DNA of 64,000 bases from Labrenzia sp. DG1229 (GTDB lineage: Bacteria; Pseudomonadota; Alphaproteobacteria; Rhizobiales; Stappiaceae), in assembly GCF_000521215.1 (NCBI RefSeq), contig NZ_KI928950.1, positions 137,965 through 201,964 of the forward strand, written 5' to 3'. The notes beneath the pieces were generated by a model that was not told the origin of the DNA, searched no databases, and saw only the letters and a list, made by a program, of their open reading frames with translations. The position numbers and the translations under genes were made by a program. Shown here in pieces: positions 45,532 to 54,676 of the stretch. Every line of letters starts with the position of its first letter. The stretch's first letter is position 1.

Positions 45532-46263
45532 ATGCCAACTCCAAGACTGGAGCACAGTCACAGGCCTGACGACATCGCTTCCAGACTCGCTGTCAAGCCG
45601 ACCGCGAGTTATCTGCGCGACTGGATATACGGTGGTATCGATGGCGCAGTCACGACCTTTGCGATCGTCGCGGGTGCTGTGGGAGCCGCGCTTTCACCGA
45701 AAATCATTCTGATACTGGGTGTCGCGAACCTTCTTGCAGACGGGTTTTCCATGGCGGCTGCAAATTACAGCGGTTCAAAGTCCGAAACGGAGGATTACGC
45801 CCGGCTGATGGCCATTGAAGAAAAACATATTGCTGTCGCACCGGAAGGCGAAAAGGAAGAAATCAGGCAGATATTCAGGTCCAAAGGCTATCAGGGCAGC
45901 GACCTTGATGATCTCGTGCGTCTCGTGACATCCAACAGGACCACCTGGATCGAAACGATGATGCAATCCGAATACGGGCTGTCGGCAGCGACCAGATCTC
46001 CTTTCAAAGCGGCTTTGGCAACCTTTGCCGCGTTTGTCGTTTGCGGCAGCCTGCCTCTTTTGCCCTTCCTGATGGGCCTTGGGGCCTCCGAAATCTACAC
46101 GACCGCACTTACAGCACTTACATTCTTCCTGATCGGTTCGATCAAGTCGCACTGGTCTACCAAAAACTGGGTCTGGTCAGGACTGGAAACGACCGGCATC
46201 GGCCTTTCGGCGGCGGCAATTGCCTATTTTGTCGGTTACCTGCTGCAGGGCTTGATTGCCTGA
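45532..46263 (+). CDS. VIT1/CCC1 family iron/manganese transporter
   Basis: The 243-residue membrane protein has five hydrophobic segments in the VIT arrangement. TM1 is DWIYGGIDGAVTTFAIVAGA, TM2 is ILILGVANLLADGFSMAAAN, then a cytosolic acidic loop (EEKEEIRQIFRSKGYQGSDL) and three C-terminal helices. VIT proteins move Fe2+ or Mn2+ out of the cytoplasm in exchange for protons. The Glu-rich loop is the family's metal-binding region. A weak AGGA precedes the start. It is divergent from the DAHP synthase. Confidence 0.9.
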   Translation: MPTPRLEHSHRPDDIASRLAVKPTASYLRDWIYGGIDGAVTTFAIVAGAVGAALSPKIILILGVANLLADGFSMAAANYSGSKSETEDYARLMAIEEKHIAVAPEGEKEEIRQIFRSKGYQGSDLDDLVRLVTSNRTTWIETMMQSEYGLSAATRSPFKAALATFAAFVVCGSLPLLPFLMGLGASEIYTTALTALTFFLIGSIKSHWSTKNWVWSGLETTGIGLSAAAIAYFVGYLLQGLIA

Positions 46264-46288
46264 CAAGATCCGGCCCCCCATTCAGATC

Positions 46289-46882
46289 TCACGGTATATC
46301 CAGAAATGTGAGGCCGTGCCTTGCGGTCGCCTCGTCAAGGACACTCAGAACCTTGTCCGGCAGGGCAACTGCTCTCGGATAGGCGGGATTTCGCCGGTCC
46401 TTGAGAACCGGTACGTGCCAGCCCTCGGTCGTGTCCAGAAAGTGGGCAACGCCCTCTTCTCCCCAAAACCGGTAGAACCCGGCCAGAACACAATCGAGAT
46501 AACTTTGCAGGATCGGGTGTGTTTCCGTTCCCCACCGGTAATGATCCGACGCTGCAACAAAAACAAACAAGTCTTCCGGGCCATTCTTGTTTTCAGCATC
46601 GCAGATAAAAGACCCGCCGATTTCGTCCACCTTGCGGTACCGTTTCTCGCGTTTCTCAAGTTCCTTCAGACCTGACCGGGGCTCGCGCACCATCACGCCC
46701 TTGATCTCGTTTCCCGGATCTTCCCGGACACTGAGTGCACAGCGGCCCTGGCCGTCCGGCCCCATGCCGCAGACCCGCCATTCCCTGACCCACCCTTTCA
46801 GCGTTCCAGGGGTCGCAACAGCGTCAGCCGGAATGGTGTCCAGGTTGACGAGCGAGCCGTATCCAAAATATGTGATCGTCAT
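46289..46882 (-). CDS. Gamma-glutamylcyclotransferase-like protein
   Basis: The protein of about 197 residues starts MTITYFGYGSLVN, the YGSL phosphate-binding loop of the GGCT fold. The fold's acidic position is probably the Glu in LEKREKRY. Members act on gamma-glutamyl amino acids or release 5-oxoproline. The exact substrate is uncertain. The start is chosen at ATG 46882; the upstream ORF extension of 26 residues is not conserved-looking. It converges on the VIT gene, 25 bases from its stop. Confidence 0.75.
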   Translation of the reverse strand: MTITYFGYGSLVNLDTIPADAVATPGTLKGWVREWRVCGMGPDGQGRCALSVREDPGNEIKGVMVREPRSGLKELEKREKRYRKVDEIGGSFICDAENKNGPEDLFVFVAASDHYRWGTETHPILQSYLDCVLAGFYRFWGEEGVAHFLDTTEGWHVPVLKDRRNPAYPRAVALPDKVLSVLDEATARHGLTFLDIP

Positions 46883-46974
46883 CGCGTACAGGTCTTTTTC
46901 CTTGGGGAGCCGTCTCGATATCTTTGGTGAGCCCGCATCCCATAACCAAACATAATTCAAATCCGAGGTTTGTC

Positions 46975-48167
46975 ATGATCGTCCCGTCCCTTTCCCAACA
47001 GGATATCGCGGTTCTGAGGGAAGACACCCCCGGTGTAAGTCAGCTGATCCACTTTAACAACGCCGGAACAGGACTGGCACTCAATCCGGTTCTCGATGCC
47101 GTGAAGCAGCATCTGGACCTTGAAGCACAACTGGGGGGCTATGAGGCAGCGGCTGCAAACAAGCCATGTATGGACACCTTTTATGCGAGCCTGGCAGCAC
47201 TCATCGGCTGCAAGCCGCATTCGATCGCCTACATAGAAAACGCGACACGTGCCTGGGCATGGCCTTTTACGGGATCGATTTTCGCCAAGGTGACCGTATC
47301 GTCACCGGCCGATCCGAATATGTCTCGAACTACGTCGCTTTTCTTCAAATGAAACAGCGCAAGGGCATAGAGATCGATATCGTGGAAGATGATGCCAGCG
47401 GGCAAATCGATCTTGCTGCCCTGAAAGCTGCTGTCGGCAAGAAGACACGCCTGATTGCCCTGACGCATATTCCGACATTCTCGGGTCTGATCAATCCTGC
47501 GGAAGACGTCGGAGACATCGCACAGGCCGCCGGTGTTCTTTATCTGCTGGATGCGTGCCAGTCGGCCGGTCAAATTCCCCTGAACGTCAATGAGATTGGC
47601 TGTCACATGTTGTCCGGCACCGGCCGGAAGTATCTGCGCGGCCCCAGAGGGACGGGGTTCTTGTATGTCAGTGACAACGTGCTCGATCAGCTGGATCCTC
47701 CTTTCATCGACCTGCAATCTGCGAACTGGACTGCCGACAACACCTATGAACTGGTTCCGCATGCCCGGCGATTTGAGACCTGGGAGCGATACGTGGCCGG
47801 TCAGATCGGACTCGGCGTCGCAACGACCTATGCAATCGGGTTCGGAATGGAACGGATCGGGAACCGGATTTGCGCGCTCGCAGCTCAATTGAGATCCGAA
47901 CTGTCCGGACAGACCGGCGTCACGCTGCACGACAAGGGAGCGCGCAAAGGTGGAATAGTCACTTTCACTCTTGCGGGTGAAACTCCTTTACAAACAAAGG
48001 CACGGCTTGGCGGGTCCAGGATCAACGTGTCCCTGAGTTCGGCATCGTCGGCCCGGATCGACCTGCCACACAGAGGACTTGATGCCGTGGTCCGGGCATC
48101 GGCGCACGCGTTCAACACGGAAAACGAAATAGAACGTTTCGTTAAGGCTCTCGCCAGTTTGAGTTGA
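46975..48167 (+). pseudogene. Class V aminotransferase (PLP), disrupted by a one-base frameshift
   Basis: Two overlapping frames together give one class V aminotransferase of about 397 residues. The first frame (ATG 46975, GAGG site) reads through NNAGTGLALNP to IAYIENATRAW. The second continues MAFYGIDFRQGDRIVTGRSE, LDACQSAGQIP and the PLP-lysine block SGTGRKYLRGPRGTGFLYV. The join needs one base missing near 47256-47258, in GCCTGGGCATGG. All catalytic residues fall after the break. The defect is either a real mutation or a sequencing indel. The family includes cysteine desulfurase-like and isopenicillin N epimerase-like enzymes. Confidence 0.85.
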
Positions 48168-48252
48168 CGTTTCGCACCACACCCGGTCCCGGCCACCCGG
48201 TGTTAAACTTCCTTTGCTATTCTAGGGACCGGATTACATCGGGGCGGTTACT

Positions 48253-49791
48253 TTGTTCTGGAACAGGAAAAGCGGCGACATTGCAGGTACCACAGACGGG
48301 AGCCGGGCAGCGACCGGGAGACAGATAAAGATCTGGATCTATGGGCTCGCGGCAATGCTGATCGTGCTCTCCACCGCCTCCCTGACCTTCATCGCCCATC
48401 TTGCCTGGTCCGAGGCGGACAGGCGTTCACTCGAAGGCGACAAACTCCGTTTCACAACGGCTTTGAAGCAGTATCAGAAACTTGTTGCGCTCGACCAGAT
48501 CGGACTGGCGCAGTGGGACGAGACCTTTACAGCGCTGCAACACCCGCTGAACCGGGATTTCATCGAAGACCTCCTGGTTACCGATTTGTGGGGGCAGTTC
48601 GACCTCGAGCGAACGTTCATTGTCAACGCAGATGGCAGCCTGATCGCACAGGCCATCGAAGACAACACCCTTTTTCCCACCGAGACCACTGCGGCCGATC
48701 CGCTTATCAAGCACCTGGCCGACAGGACCCGCGAGAGCTTTGACGCACGCAAGCGTCAATCAAACACGGGGCCTGCCGATTGGTATTTGCCGCAATCCGT
48801 CCTGCTCGAGGTGTCAAATTCGGCATACGCGATCCTTGACGGGCAACCTGGGCTGCTTGTCGCAGTTCCGGTCCTGCCGGACGAAGGCCGCGTCAACTGG
48901 ACAGGGAACAAGCCTGCGGTCCTGATCAACGCGGTCTATTTCGACAATGCATTTCTCGCCGAACTGAACGAAGCCTTGAACTATCGTGATTTCCAGTTCT
49001 TTGCCGGGGAACCGGCGCGCAGACATCCGACAAATCACTTGATCTGGGCTGCTGACGGCTCGGTCCTTGGATACTTCCGGTGGGATCATGAAAAACCCGG
49101 TCTGCAAATCTGGTTTATGGCTTTGCCGCTCATTGTTCTGATGACGGCCATAATTGCCGTTGTCGCCTTTGCAATTGCCGCGAAAATCAGCCGTCTCTCG
49201 ACATCGCTTGAAGAAAGCGAGCGGAAAAACCACCACTTTGCCAACCACGATGCGCTCACCGGTCTGCCGAACAGGCATCACTTTTCCGACCGCCTCGCCT
49301 TTTCGATAGACAATCTCCCGGATAAGGGTTTCGCCCTATTCGCATGCGACCTGGACCGGTTCAAGCCAATCAACGACACATTCGGGCACGAAGCGGGAGA
49401 CAAGGTCCTTTGCCGGGTTGCCGAGCGATTTCAGAGCCATTTCGGCAACGACGATGTGGTGTGCCGGATCGGCGGGGACGAGTTCATTGTCCTCATGACG
49501 AAATATTCGAATCTCGACGAACTGGAAGAACGGGCAAACAAGCTCAGAACCGACATGTCCGCGCCAATCGAAATCGGCAACGGCGAGACAGTCCAGATCG
49601 GAGTGAGCGTCGGCATTGCAACCGCACCGGAATGCGGCACGAACGACAAGGACCTGATCCGGACGGCAGACATGGCGCTCTACCGAGCAAAAGAAAACGG
49701 ACGCAATGTGGTTGAATTTGCCGTCCCCAGGTATTTGAAAAAGACTGACAGCGACAATCTTGCGGGTTTTCGCATGCGATCGGGCAAGTAG
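48253..49791 (+). CDS. Membrane diguanylate cyclase with CHASE4-like periplasmic sensor
   Basis: The 512-residue protein has TM1 (about 29-52), a periplasmic CHASE4-like domain (about 55-285, with GLAQWDETFTAL), TM2 (about 293-318) and a GGDEF domain (about 335-495). The cyclase has the metal site CDLDRFKPINDTFGH and an intact RIGGDEF. No RxxD inhibitory motif precedes it (GNDD at that place). It makes c-di-GMP from GTP. The start is a TTG with a GGGGCGG stretch upstream. A paralogous cyclase follows 200 bases later. Confidence 0.9.
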   Translation: MFWNRKSGDIAGTTDGSRAATGRQIKIWIYGLAAMLIVLSTASLTFIAHLAWSEADRRSLEGDKLRFTTALKQYQKLVALDQIGLAQWDETFTALQHPLNRDFIEDLLVTDLWGQFDLERTFIVNADGSLIAQAIEDNTLFPTETTAADPLIKHLADRTRESFDARKRQSNTGPADWYLPQSVLLEVSNSAYAILDGQPGLLVAVPVLPDEGRVNWTGNKPAVLINAVYFDNAFLAELNEALNYRDFQFFAGEPARRHPTNHLIWAADGSVLGYFRWDHEKPGLQIWFMALPLIVLMTAIIAVVAFAIAAKISRLSTSLEESERKNHHFANHDALTGLPNRHHFSDRLAFSIDNLPDKGFALFACDLDRFKPINDTFGHEAGDKVLCRVAERFQSHFGNDDVVCRIGGDEFIVLMTKYSNLDELEERANKLRTDMSAPIEIGNGETVQIGVSVGIATAPECGTNDKDLIRTADMALYRAKENGRNVVEFAVPRYLKKTDSDNLAGFRMRSGK

Positions 49792-49992
49792 AAGTTCTTT
49801 CGCCTCGATTCGATTCACTGCTATTTTTCACAATGAATAAATCGCTCACTTTTAAGTTATTTTGTTAGTAACCACTAATAATTCGCCGAAATAATTACTA
49901 TCAGAACCCCCTGTTAAGGCTTCATATCTAAAATTCCCGGAGATAAAAGCAAGAAACACATAACCAATCGTAGTATTTAAAGAGACTGCAAC
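49792..49992. other. AT-rich spacer between tandem cyclases
   Basis: No ORF is supported. The low-GC stretch (about 49820-49970) looks like a promoter region, so the second cyclase probably has its own transcription start. Confidence 0.4.
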
Positions 49993-51537
49993 TTGAGCGA
50001 ATTCCGGCGTAGGCATAGCGATCAAGCTCCAAAACTTGCAAGACAGCATATTTCGCGTCTCGCGTTCCTGCTTGCCGGTCTTCTGATTGCCGTGACGTCG
50101 ATTTCCCTGATGTTTGTCGGTTTCATCGCCACGCGGGCATCAACGCAACAGACGATCGCCAACGAAGAGCGCCTGTTTCAAAGTGTCGTCTCGGATCGAC
50201 TGCGCGCGATCGTGCGTGAGCAGATCAGGATCACGTCATCCGACACATCGGTCGAAAACCTGGTGCGTGGCTTTAATCCTGCCTTTGCGCGGCAAAGCTT
50301 CGATACGCTCTGGACCGACTACCGGCACGACAAGATCATGTTGATCTCCGGAGAAAAAAAGGTCCTCGCGGAATCCTTCGAAGACTATACGCACATCATC
50401 GAGCGGCCCCTGGACGAAACTCCCGAACTCAAGATCATCGTTCAAAAACTGACGGCAAAATACATGCGCAACCGGGTTCGCGTTCCAGGCGGCTTCGGGT
50501 ATCGGTCGCTCCTTGATATCGATCCGACGGACTATGCGTTGATGGGATATGTCCGCATCGACGGCAAGCCCGCCATATTCGGCGCAATGCCGGTTATTCC
50601 GGACAAGTTTCACACAACGCTTCCCGACGGACCTCCGACGATACTGCTGTCGGCGCTCTACATCGACGAAACGCTACAAAAGCAGTTGAACTCTCAACTG
50701 GACTTCACATCCTTTGCATTTGTCGACACCGTATCCGCCGACTATGACGGGCCCATCCATCCCGTATCGGACCAGACCGACATCCCGCTGGGTGCTTTTC
50801 GCTGGGAAAGCGAATCTGCCAGCACATCCATCTGGCCGACGATCATTCCGGTCATCGTCATCTTGAGTGTTGCGCTCGGTGCGCTCGCGTTCGGGATTGC
50901 CTGGCGTATAGGCCTGCTGACGACCTCTCTTCAGGCGAGTGAGCAACAAAACAGATATCTCGCCCTCCACGACACGCTATCAGGTCTCGGAAACAGACTG
51001 CTGTTCAATCGGGTTCTGGATACGTCGGTAAAGGAACTTCCCGAAAAGCATTTTGCCGTTCTTCATTGCGACCTCGACAAATTCAAGTCCGTGAACGACA
51101 CCTTCGGGCATGCTGCGGGAGATGAAGTCATAAGGGTGGTGGCGCACCGGATGCAGGAAACAGTGGGCAGACAGGGCCTCGTCTGCCGGATTGGTGGTGA
51201 CGAGTTCATGGTGATCTACCGCAAAGAAACATCAAAAACGCAGTTGCAGACGCTATGCCGTACGCTTGTTGCTTCCGCGCAGGAGCCCATTTCATGTGGC
51301 GACAGCACCACGGTAAGCGTTGGCCTCAGCATCGGGATCGCCTGTGCTCCCGAGGATGGTGCCGAAGGGGAGCAGCTTGTCAGCCGATCCGACGCCGCTC
51401 TCTACCGGTCCAAGGCCTTGGGCCGCAGCCAATTCACGTTTTTCTCCGATATTCCGACCCGGGACGCAGACGAAAACAATTCCCCTGCCCCCGATACAGC
51501 CGGACACGTGGAAACCTTCAGCAAGGCGGCAGGATAA
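49993..51537 (+). CDS. Membrane diguanylate cyclase, second tandem copy
   Basis: The 514-residue protein repeats the layout of its neighbour: TM1 (about 22-46), a periplasmic sensor of about 230 residues, TM2 (about 283-308) and a GGDEF domain (about 320-490). Catalytic motifs are CDLDKFKSVNDTFGH and RIGGDEF. The position of the RxxD inhibitory site is GRQG. The periplasmic half is much more diverged from copy one than the cyclase half, so the two probably sense different signals. The start is TTG, with no strong ribosome site. It converges with gor. Confidence 0.9.
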   Translation: MSEFRRRHSDQAPKLARQHISRLAFLLAGLLIAVTSISLMFVGFIATRASTQQTIANEERLFQSVVSDRLRAIVREQIRITSSDTSVENLVRGFNPAFARQSFDTLWTDYRHDKIMLISGEKKVLAESFEDYTHIIERPLDETPELKIIVQKLTAKYMRNRVRVPGGFGYRSLLDIDPTDYALMGYVRIDGKPAIFGAMPVIPDKFHTTLPDGPPTILLSALYIDETLQKQLNSQLDFTSFAFVDTVSADYDGPIHPVSDQTDIPLGAFRWESESASTSIWPTIIPVIVILSVALGALAFGIAWRIGLLTTSLQASEQQNRYLALHDTLSGLGNRLLFNRVLDTSVKELPEKHFAVLHCDLDKFKSVNDTFGHAAGDEVIRVVAHRMQETVGRQGLVCRIGGDEFMVIYRKETSKTQLQTLCRTLVASAQEPISCGDSTTVSVGLSIGIACAPEDGAEGEQLVSRSDAALYRSKALGRSQFTFFSDIPTRDADENNSPAPDTAGHVETFSKAAG

Positions 51538-51594
51538 GCCTGCATCCCATCCGCCGAGATTTGCCGGCAATGGGCGCATCTGTACAGATAGGTT

Positions 51595-52971
51595 TCAGCC
51601 ACGAAGCTGTTCTGTCGGCTCACGCATCGTCACAAGTTCTTCGGCCGCTGTCGGGTGAACGGCAATGGTGCGGTCAAAATCCGCCTTGGTCGCACCCATC
51701 TGGAGCGTAACACCCAGAATCTGGGCAAGTTCACCCGCATCAGGACCAACCACGTGCACGCCGAGCACTTTTTGCGTATCGGCATCGACGATCATTTTCA
51801 TGAGCATCTTTTCATCACGCCCGGACAAGGTGTGTTTCATCGGCCTGAAGCTGGATTTGTAGATGTCCAGATTTGGCGTGCGTTCCAGCGCCTGTTCCTG
51901 GGTCAGTCCCACTGTTCCCATCTCGGGTTGGGAGAAGACCGCCGTGGCGATCAGGCTGTGGTCGACGGTCCAGGGATTGTTGCCAAAAACCGTGTCGGCG
52001 AATGCATGCCCCTCACGGATCGCAACCGGCGTCAGGTTAGCCCGGTTTGTGACATCTCCGACTGCATAGATCGATTCAATGTTCGTTCTTGAATCGGCAC
52101 TCACCTTGATAGCGCCGATCCGATCAATCTCGACACCGGCCTTTTCCAGTCCCAGGTCGCTGGTATGCGGATTTCGGCCGATTGCAAACATGATCTGGTC
52201 GGCGGCAAGGCTTTTGCCACCCTTGGTATTGCCGGTCAGCGACCCATCGCTTTCCTTCTCAATGTCGGAGAATGCGTCACCCAAAATGACCTTGATGCCC
52301 TTTTTCTCCATTTCCTGACGAATGGTGGTTCTCAGATCCATATCGAAGCCGCGCAGGATTTCCTCACCGCGATAAATCAGCGTCGTATCCGCCCCGAGAC
52401 CGTTGAAGATACCGGCGAACTCGACTGCAATGTAACCGCCACCGGCAACAATGACCTTTCGCGGAAACTCCGTCATGTGAAAGGCTTCGTTGGAGGTGAT
52501 CACGTGTTGCATGCCCGGTACGCTGTTGTCGACATTGGGCGACGCGCCAACTGCGATCAGAATGTACCTTGCGGTCAACGTCTGGCCAGTCGACAGCAGG
52601 CGGACAGTGTGCGGATCCTCGACCACGGCCCGGCTGTCGTGGACCTCAACATTCGTCCGCTCCAGGTTACGCCGGTAGATGCCTTCAAGACGTGTAATTT
52701 CCTGATCCTTGGCCGCAACCAGTTTGTCCCAGGAAAAACCACGTTCCCCGACGGACCAGCCGAAGCCTTCCGCATCTTCAAATTCTTCGGAAAATTTTGA
52801 CGCGTAGACAAACAGCTTCTTGGGAACGCAACCACGGATGACACACGTTCCGCCATACCGGTATTCTTCGGCAATCCCGACACGAGCGCCATGTGTTGCT
52901 GCAATGCGTGCGGCCCGGACGCCGCCTGATCCGCCGCCAATAACAAAAAGGTCGTAGTCGTAATCGGTCAT
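51595..52971 (-). CDS. gor: Glutathione-disulfide reductase
   Basis: Gor reduces oxidised glutathione with NADPH in the cytoplasm. The 458-residue flavoprotein begins YDLFVIGGGSGGVRAARIAA, has the redox disulfide GGTCVIRGCVPKK and an NADPH-binding GGGYIAVEFAGIF. The C-terminal HPTAAEE contains the catalytic His-Glu pair. GAGG precedes ATG 52971. It is the distal gene of the rpiA-DUF2059-gor run, after a 218-base gap with a hairpin. Confidence 0.95.
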   Translation of the reverse strand: MTDYDYDLFVIGGGSGGVRAARIAATHGARVGIAEEYRYGGTCVIRGCVPKKLFVYASKFSEEFEDAEGFGWSVGERGFSWDKLVAAKDQEITRLEGIYRRNLERTNVEVHDSRAVVEDPHTVRLLSTGQTLTARYILIAVGASPNVDNSVPGMQHVITSNEAFHMTEFPRKVIVAGGGYIAVEFAGIFNGLGADTTLIYRGEEILRGFDMDLRTTIRQEMEKKGIKVILGDAFSDIEKESDGSLTGNTKGGKSLAADQIMFAIGRNPHTSDLGLEKAGVEIDRIGAIKVSADSRTNIESIYAVGDVTNRANLTPVAIREGHAFADTVFGNNPWTVDHSLIATAVFSQPEMGTVGLTQEQALERTPNLDIYKSSFRPMKHTLSGRDEKMLMKMIVDADTQKVLGVHVVGPDAGELAQILGVTLQMGATKADFDRTIAVHPTAAEELVTMREPTEQLRG

Positions 52972-53112
52972 TTGTGCCTCTTTTGAAATCACCCGTCATA
53001 CACCCGGCGGGTTCCCAGCCTGCCCGCACATAAGCGATGTAATCCGCCGTGCAAGCCGTCATCTGAGCCAGCGTTGGCGCTCTATGCCAGGAAAACCAGA
53101 TATTGGAACGGA

Positions 53113-53134
53113 TTGGGCCGCTTCCGCGGCCCAA
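53113..53134 (-). terminator. Strong hairpin between DUF2059 and gor
   Basis: TTGGGCCGC (53113-53121) and GCGGCCCAA (53126-53134) form a perfect 9-bp stem around TTCC. There is no T run on the minus strand. It may terminate partly or stabilise the upstream message, letting gor be expressed separately. Confidence 0.5.
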
Positions 53135-53189
53135 ACGCCGGTCAGAATACCAGCTTCAATTCTCTGTGTGATCCCTGTTATCGAAACGC

Positions 53190-53705
53190 TTATTCAGCCT
53201 TGTTTCTTTTTTGCAGTTCCTGCTGGACCATCGTCACCATGTCAGTGGAAAGCTTGTCCTGCCATTCACGGGCAGCACCGACGGAAAGCTGTGTCACGGC
53301 CGGCAGTGAGCTGGTGAGCTTTTGTCCGAGATCAGTGGTGTAGAATTCAGCCAACTGGTTCAGCTCTTCTTCGGTAAAATTGGTTGCCCAGGCCTGATAG
53401 ACGAGTTTGTTCAGATCAGACCGGGTCGGCGCAAGTTGCAGCGCCACGTCCTGGGTGATTTCGATGATTTCCTCGGCACGTGTCGGTTCCGCCTGAATGA
53501 ATGCGGTCCGGGTCTGTTCGGCAAGTATCGGCAGAATTTCGTCGAAAGGCTCCAGAACCTTTGTGACTTCAGCCACGTTCTTGGCCGCCGCCATATGGCT
53601 TTCGGAAATTGCGTCCTGTGCAATCGCTGCCGACGTAAAAATTCCAGCGGCCGACATTACCGCACCCAATACGGCCGCCCGCGGAAGTGCTTTCAAAAGT
53701 GTCAT
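53190..53705 (-). CDS. DUF2059 domain-containing exported protein
   Basis: The 171-residue protein has a signal peptide (about residues 1-30) followed by a helical DUF2059 domain (WATNFTEEELNQLAEFYTTD, then GQKLTSSLPAV). Its function is unknown, but it is repeatedly found next to rpiA and gor in Hyphomicrobiales. ATG 53705 has an AGGAG site. It starts 56 bases after the rpiA stop and is probably in the same operon. Confidence 0.88.
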   Translation of the reverse strand: MTLLKALPRAAVLGAVMSAAGIFTSAAIAQDAISESHMAAAKNVAEVTKVLEPFDEILPILAEQTRTAFIQAEPTRAEEIIEITQDVALQLAPTRSDLNKLVYQAWATNFTEEELNQLAEFYTTDLGQKLTSSLPAVTQLSVGAAREWQDKLSTDMVTMVQQELQKRNKAE

Positions 53706-53761
53706 TTTTCTACTCCTACGCGGCACTCCGGAAATTTCTACGGAGGCCAAATCCAAAACAG

Positions 53762-54454
53762 TCAGACAGGCAAGACGGTCTTTACCCCATCCGAGCCCGC
53801 CACGTAAGCTTTTGTTGCAAGTCCGATGAACAGACCATGTTCAACAACGCCCGGTATCGCCACGAGCCGGTTAGCCAGAGATTGCGCCTGAGGTATGGCC
53901 TCAAGATGCGCATCCAGGATGTAATGGCCACCGTCGGTGACAAAGGGCTGCTCGCTGCCCCCTCTCAATTCCAGTTTCTGCGGCAGACCAAGGTCGTCGA
54001 ATACGGTCAAAACAGCGTTGCTTGTGGCCTGCAGACCGAACGGGACGACCTCAATGGGCAAGGGATACCGTCCAAGAATTGCCACTTCCTTGCTGCTGTC
54101 CGCGATCACGGTCATCTGTCCTGATGCCGCCGCAACGATCTTTTCACGCAGCAGCGCGCCACCACCGCCCTTGATCAGAGCGAGTCCGGCATCAAACTCA
54201 TCCGCTCCGTCGATCGTAAGGTCAAGTTCCGGAAGATTTTCCAGCGCCGTCAGACGAATACCAAGTCCGGAGGCCAGCTCCCGTGTTCTTTCCGACGTCG
54301 GCACACCGATGACGTCCAGTCCCTCCCCGACACGCTTCGCCAGTGCGTGCACGAAGAATTCCGCCGTTGACCCGGTTCCGATGCCAAGCCGCATTCCCGA
54401 GGTCACATCATCCGCTGCACGCTCAGCTGCCTGCTGTTTAAACTGATCGCTCAT
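53762..54454 (-). CDS. rpiA: Ribose-5-phosphate isomerase A
   Basis: RpiA interconverts ribose 5-phosphate and ribulose 5-phosphate in the pentose phosphate pathway. The 230-residue protein has LGIGTGSTAEFFV, the phosphate-binding PTSERT, the catalytic DGADEFD and the KGGGGALLREK block with the catalytic Glu. It uses ATG 54454, with AGGA upstream. It is the first gene of the rpiA-DUF2059-gor run and is divergent from the MCP gene. Confidence 0.96.
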   Translation of the reverse strand: MSDQFKQQAAERAADDVTSGMRLGIGTGSTAEFFVHALAKRVGEGLDVIGVPTSERTRELASGLGIRLTALENLPELDLTIDGADEFDAGLALIKGGGGALLREKIVAAASGQMTVIADSSKEVAILGRYPLPIEVVPFGLQATSNAVLTVFDDLGLPQKLELRGGSEQPFVTDGGHYILDAHLEAIPQAQSLANRLVAIPGVVEHGLFIGLATKAYVAGSDGVKTVLPV

Positions 54455-54676
54455 CAACTATTCCTTCAGCCACCACCCGAGCGGATGGGCCGCAGCCGGT
54501 TAAATATTCTTGGTCGCCGGGTGCTTAACATGGCCAGCCTCTGCCGGTCCAGTGGCATTCCCGACTTCCGTGACGAAACAGCTGGAGAACCGGAATAATG
54601 AATTTGTTAACCATGATTTTAGAATGAACTGCGATCTTGAACGCAATTTCCCTAGCTTTGAAAAGCATGGTCTCAA

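Noticed and set aside
47250..47262. Programmed frameshifting in the aminotransferase
   Set aside because: There is no slippery heptamer or downstream pseudoknot, and this family is not known to use recoding.
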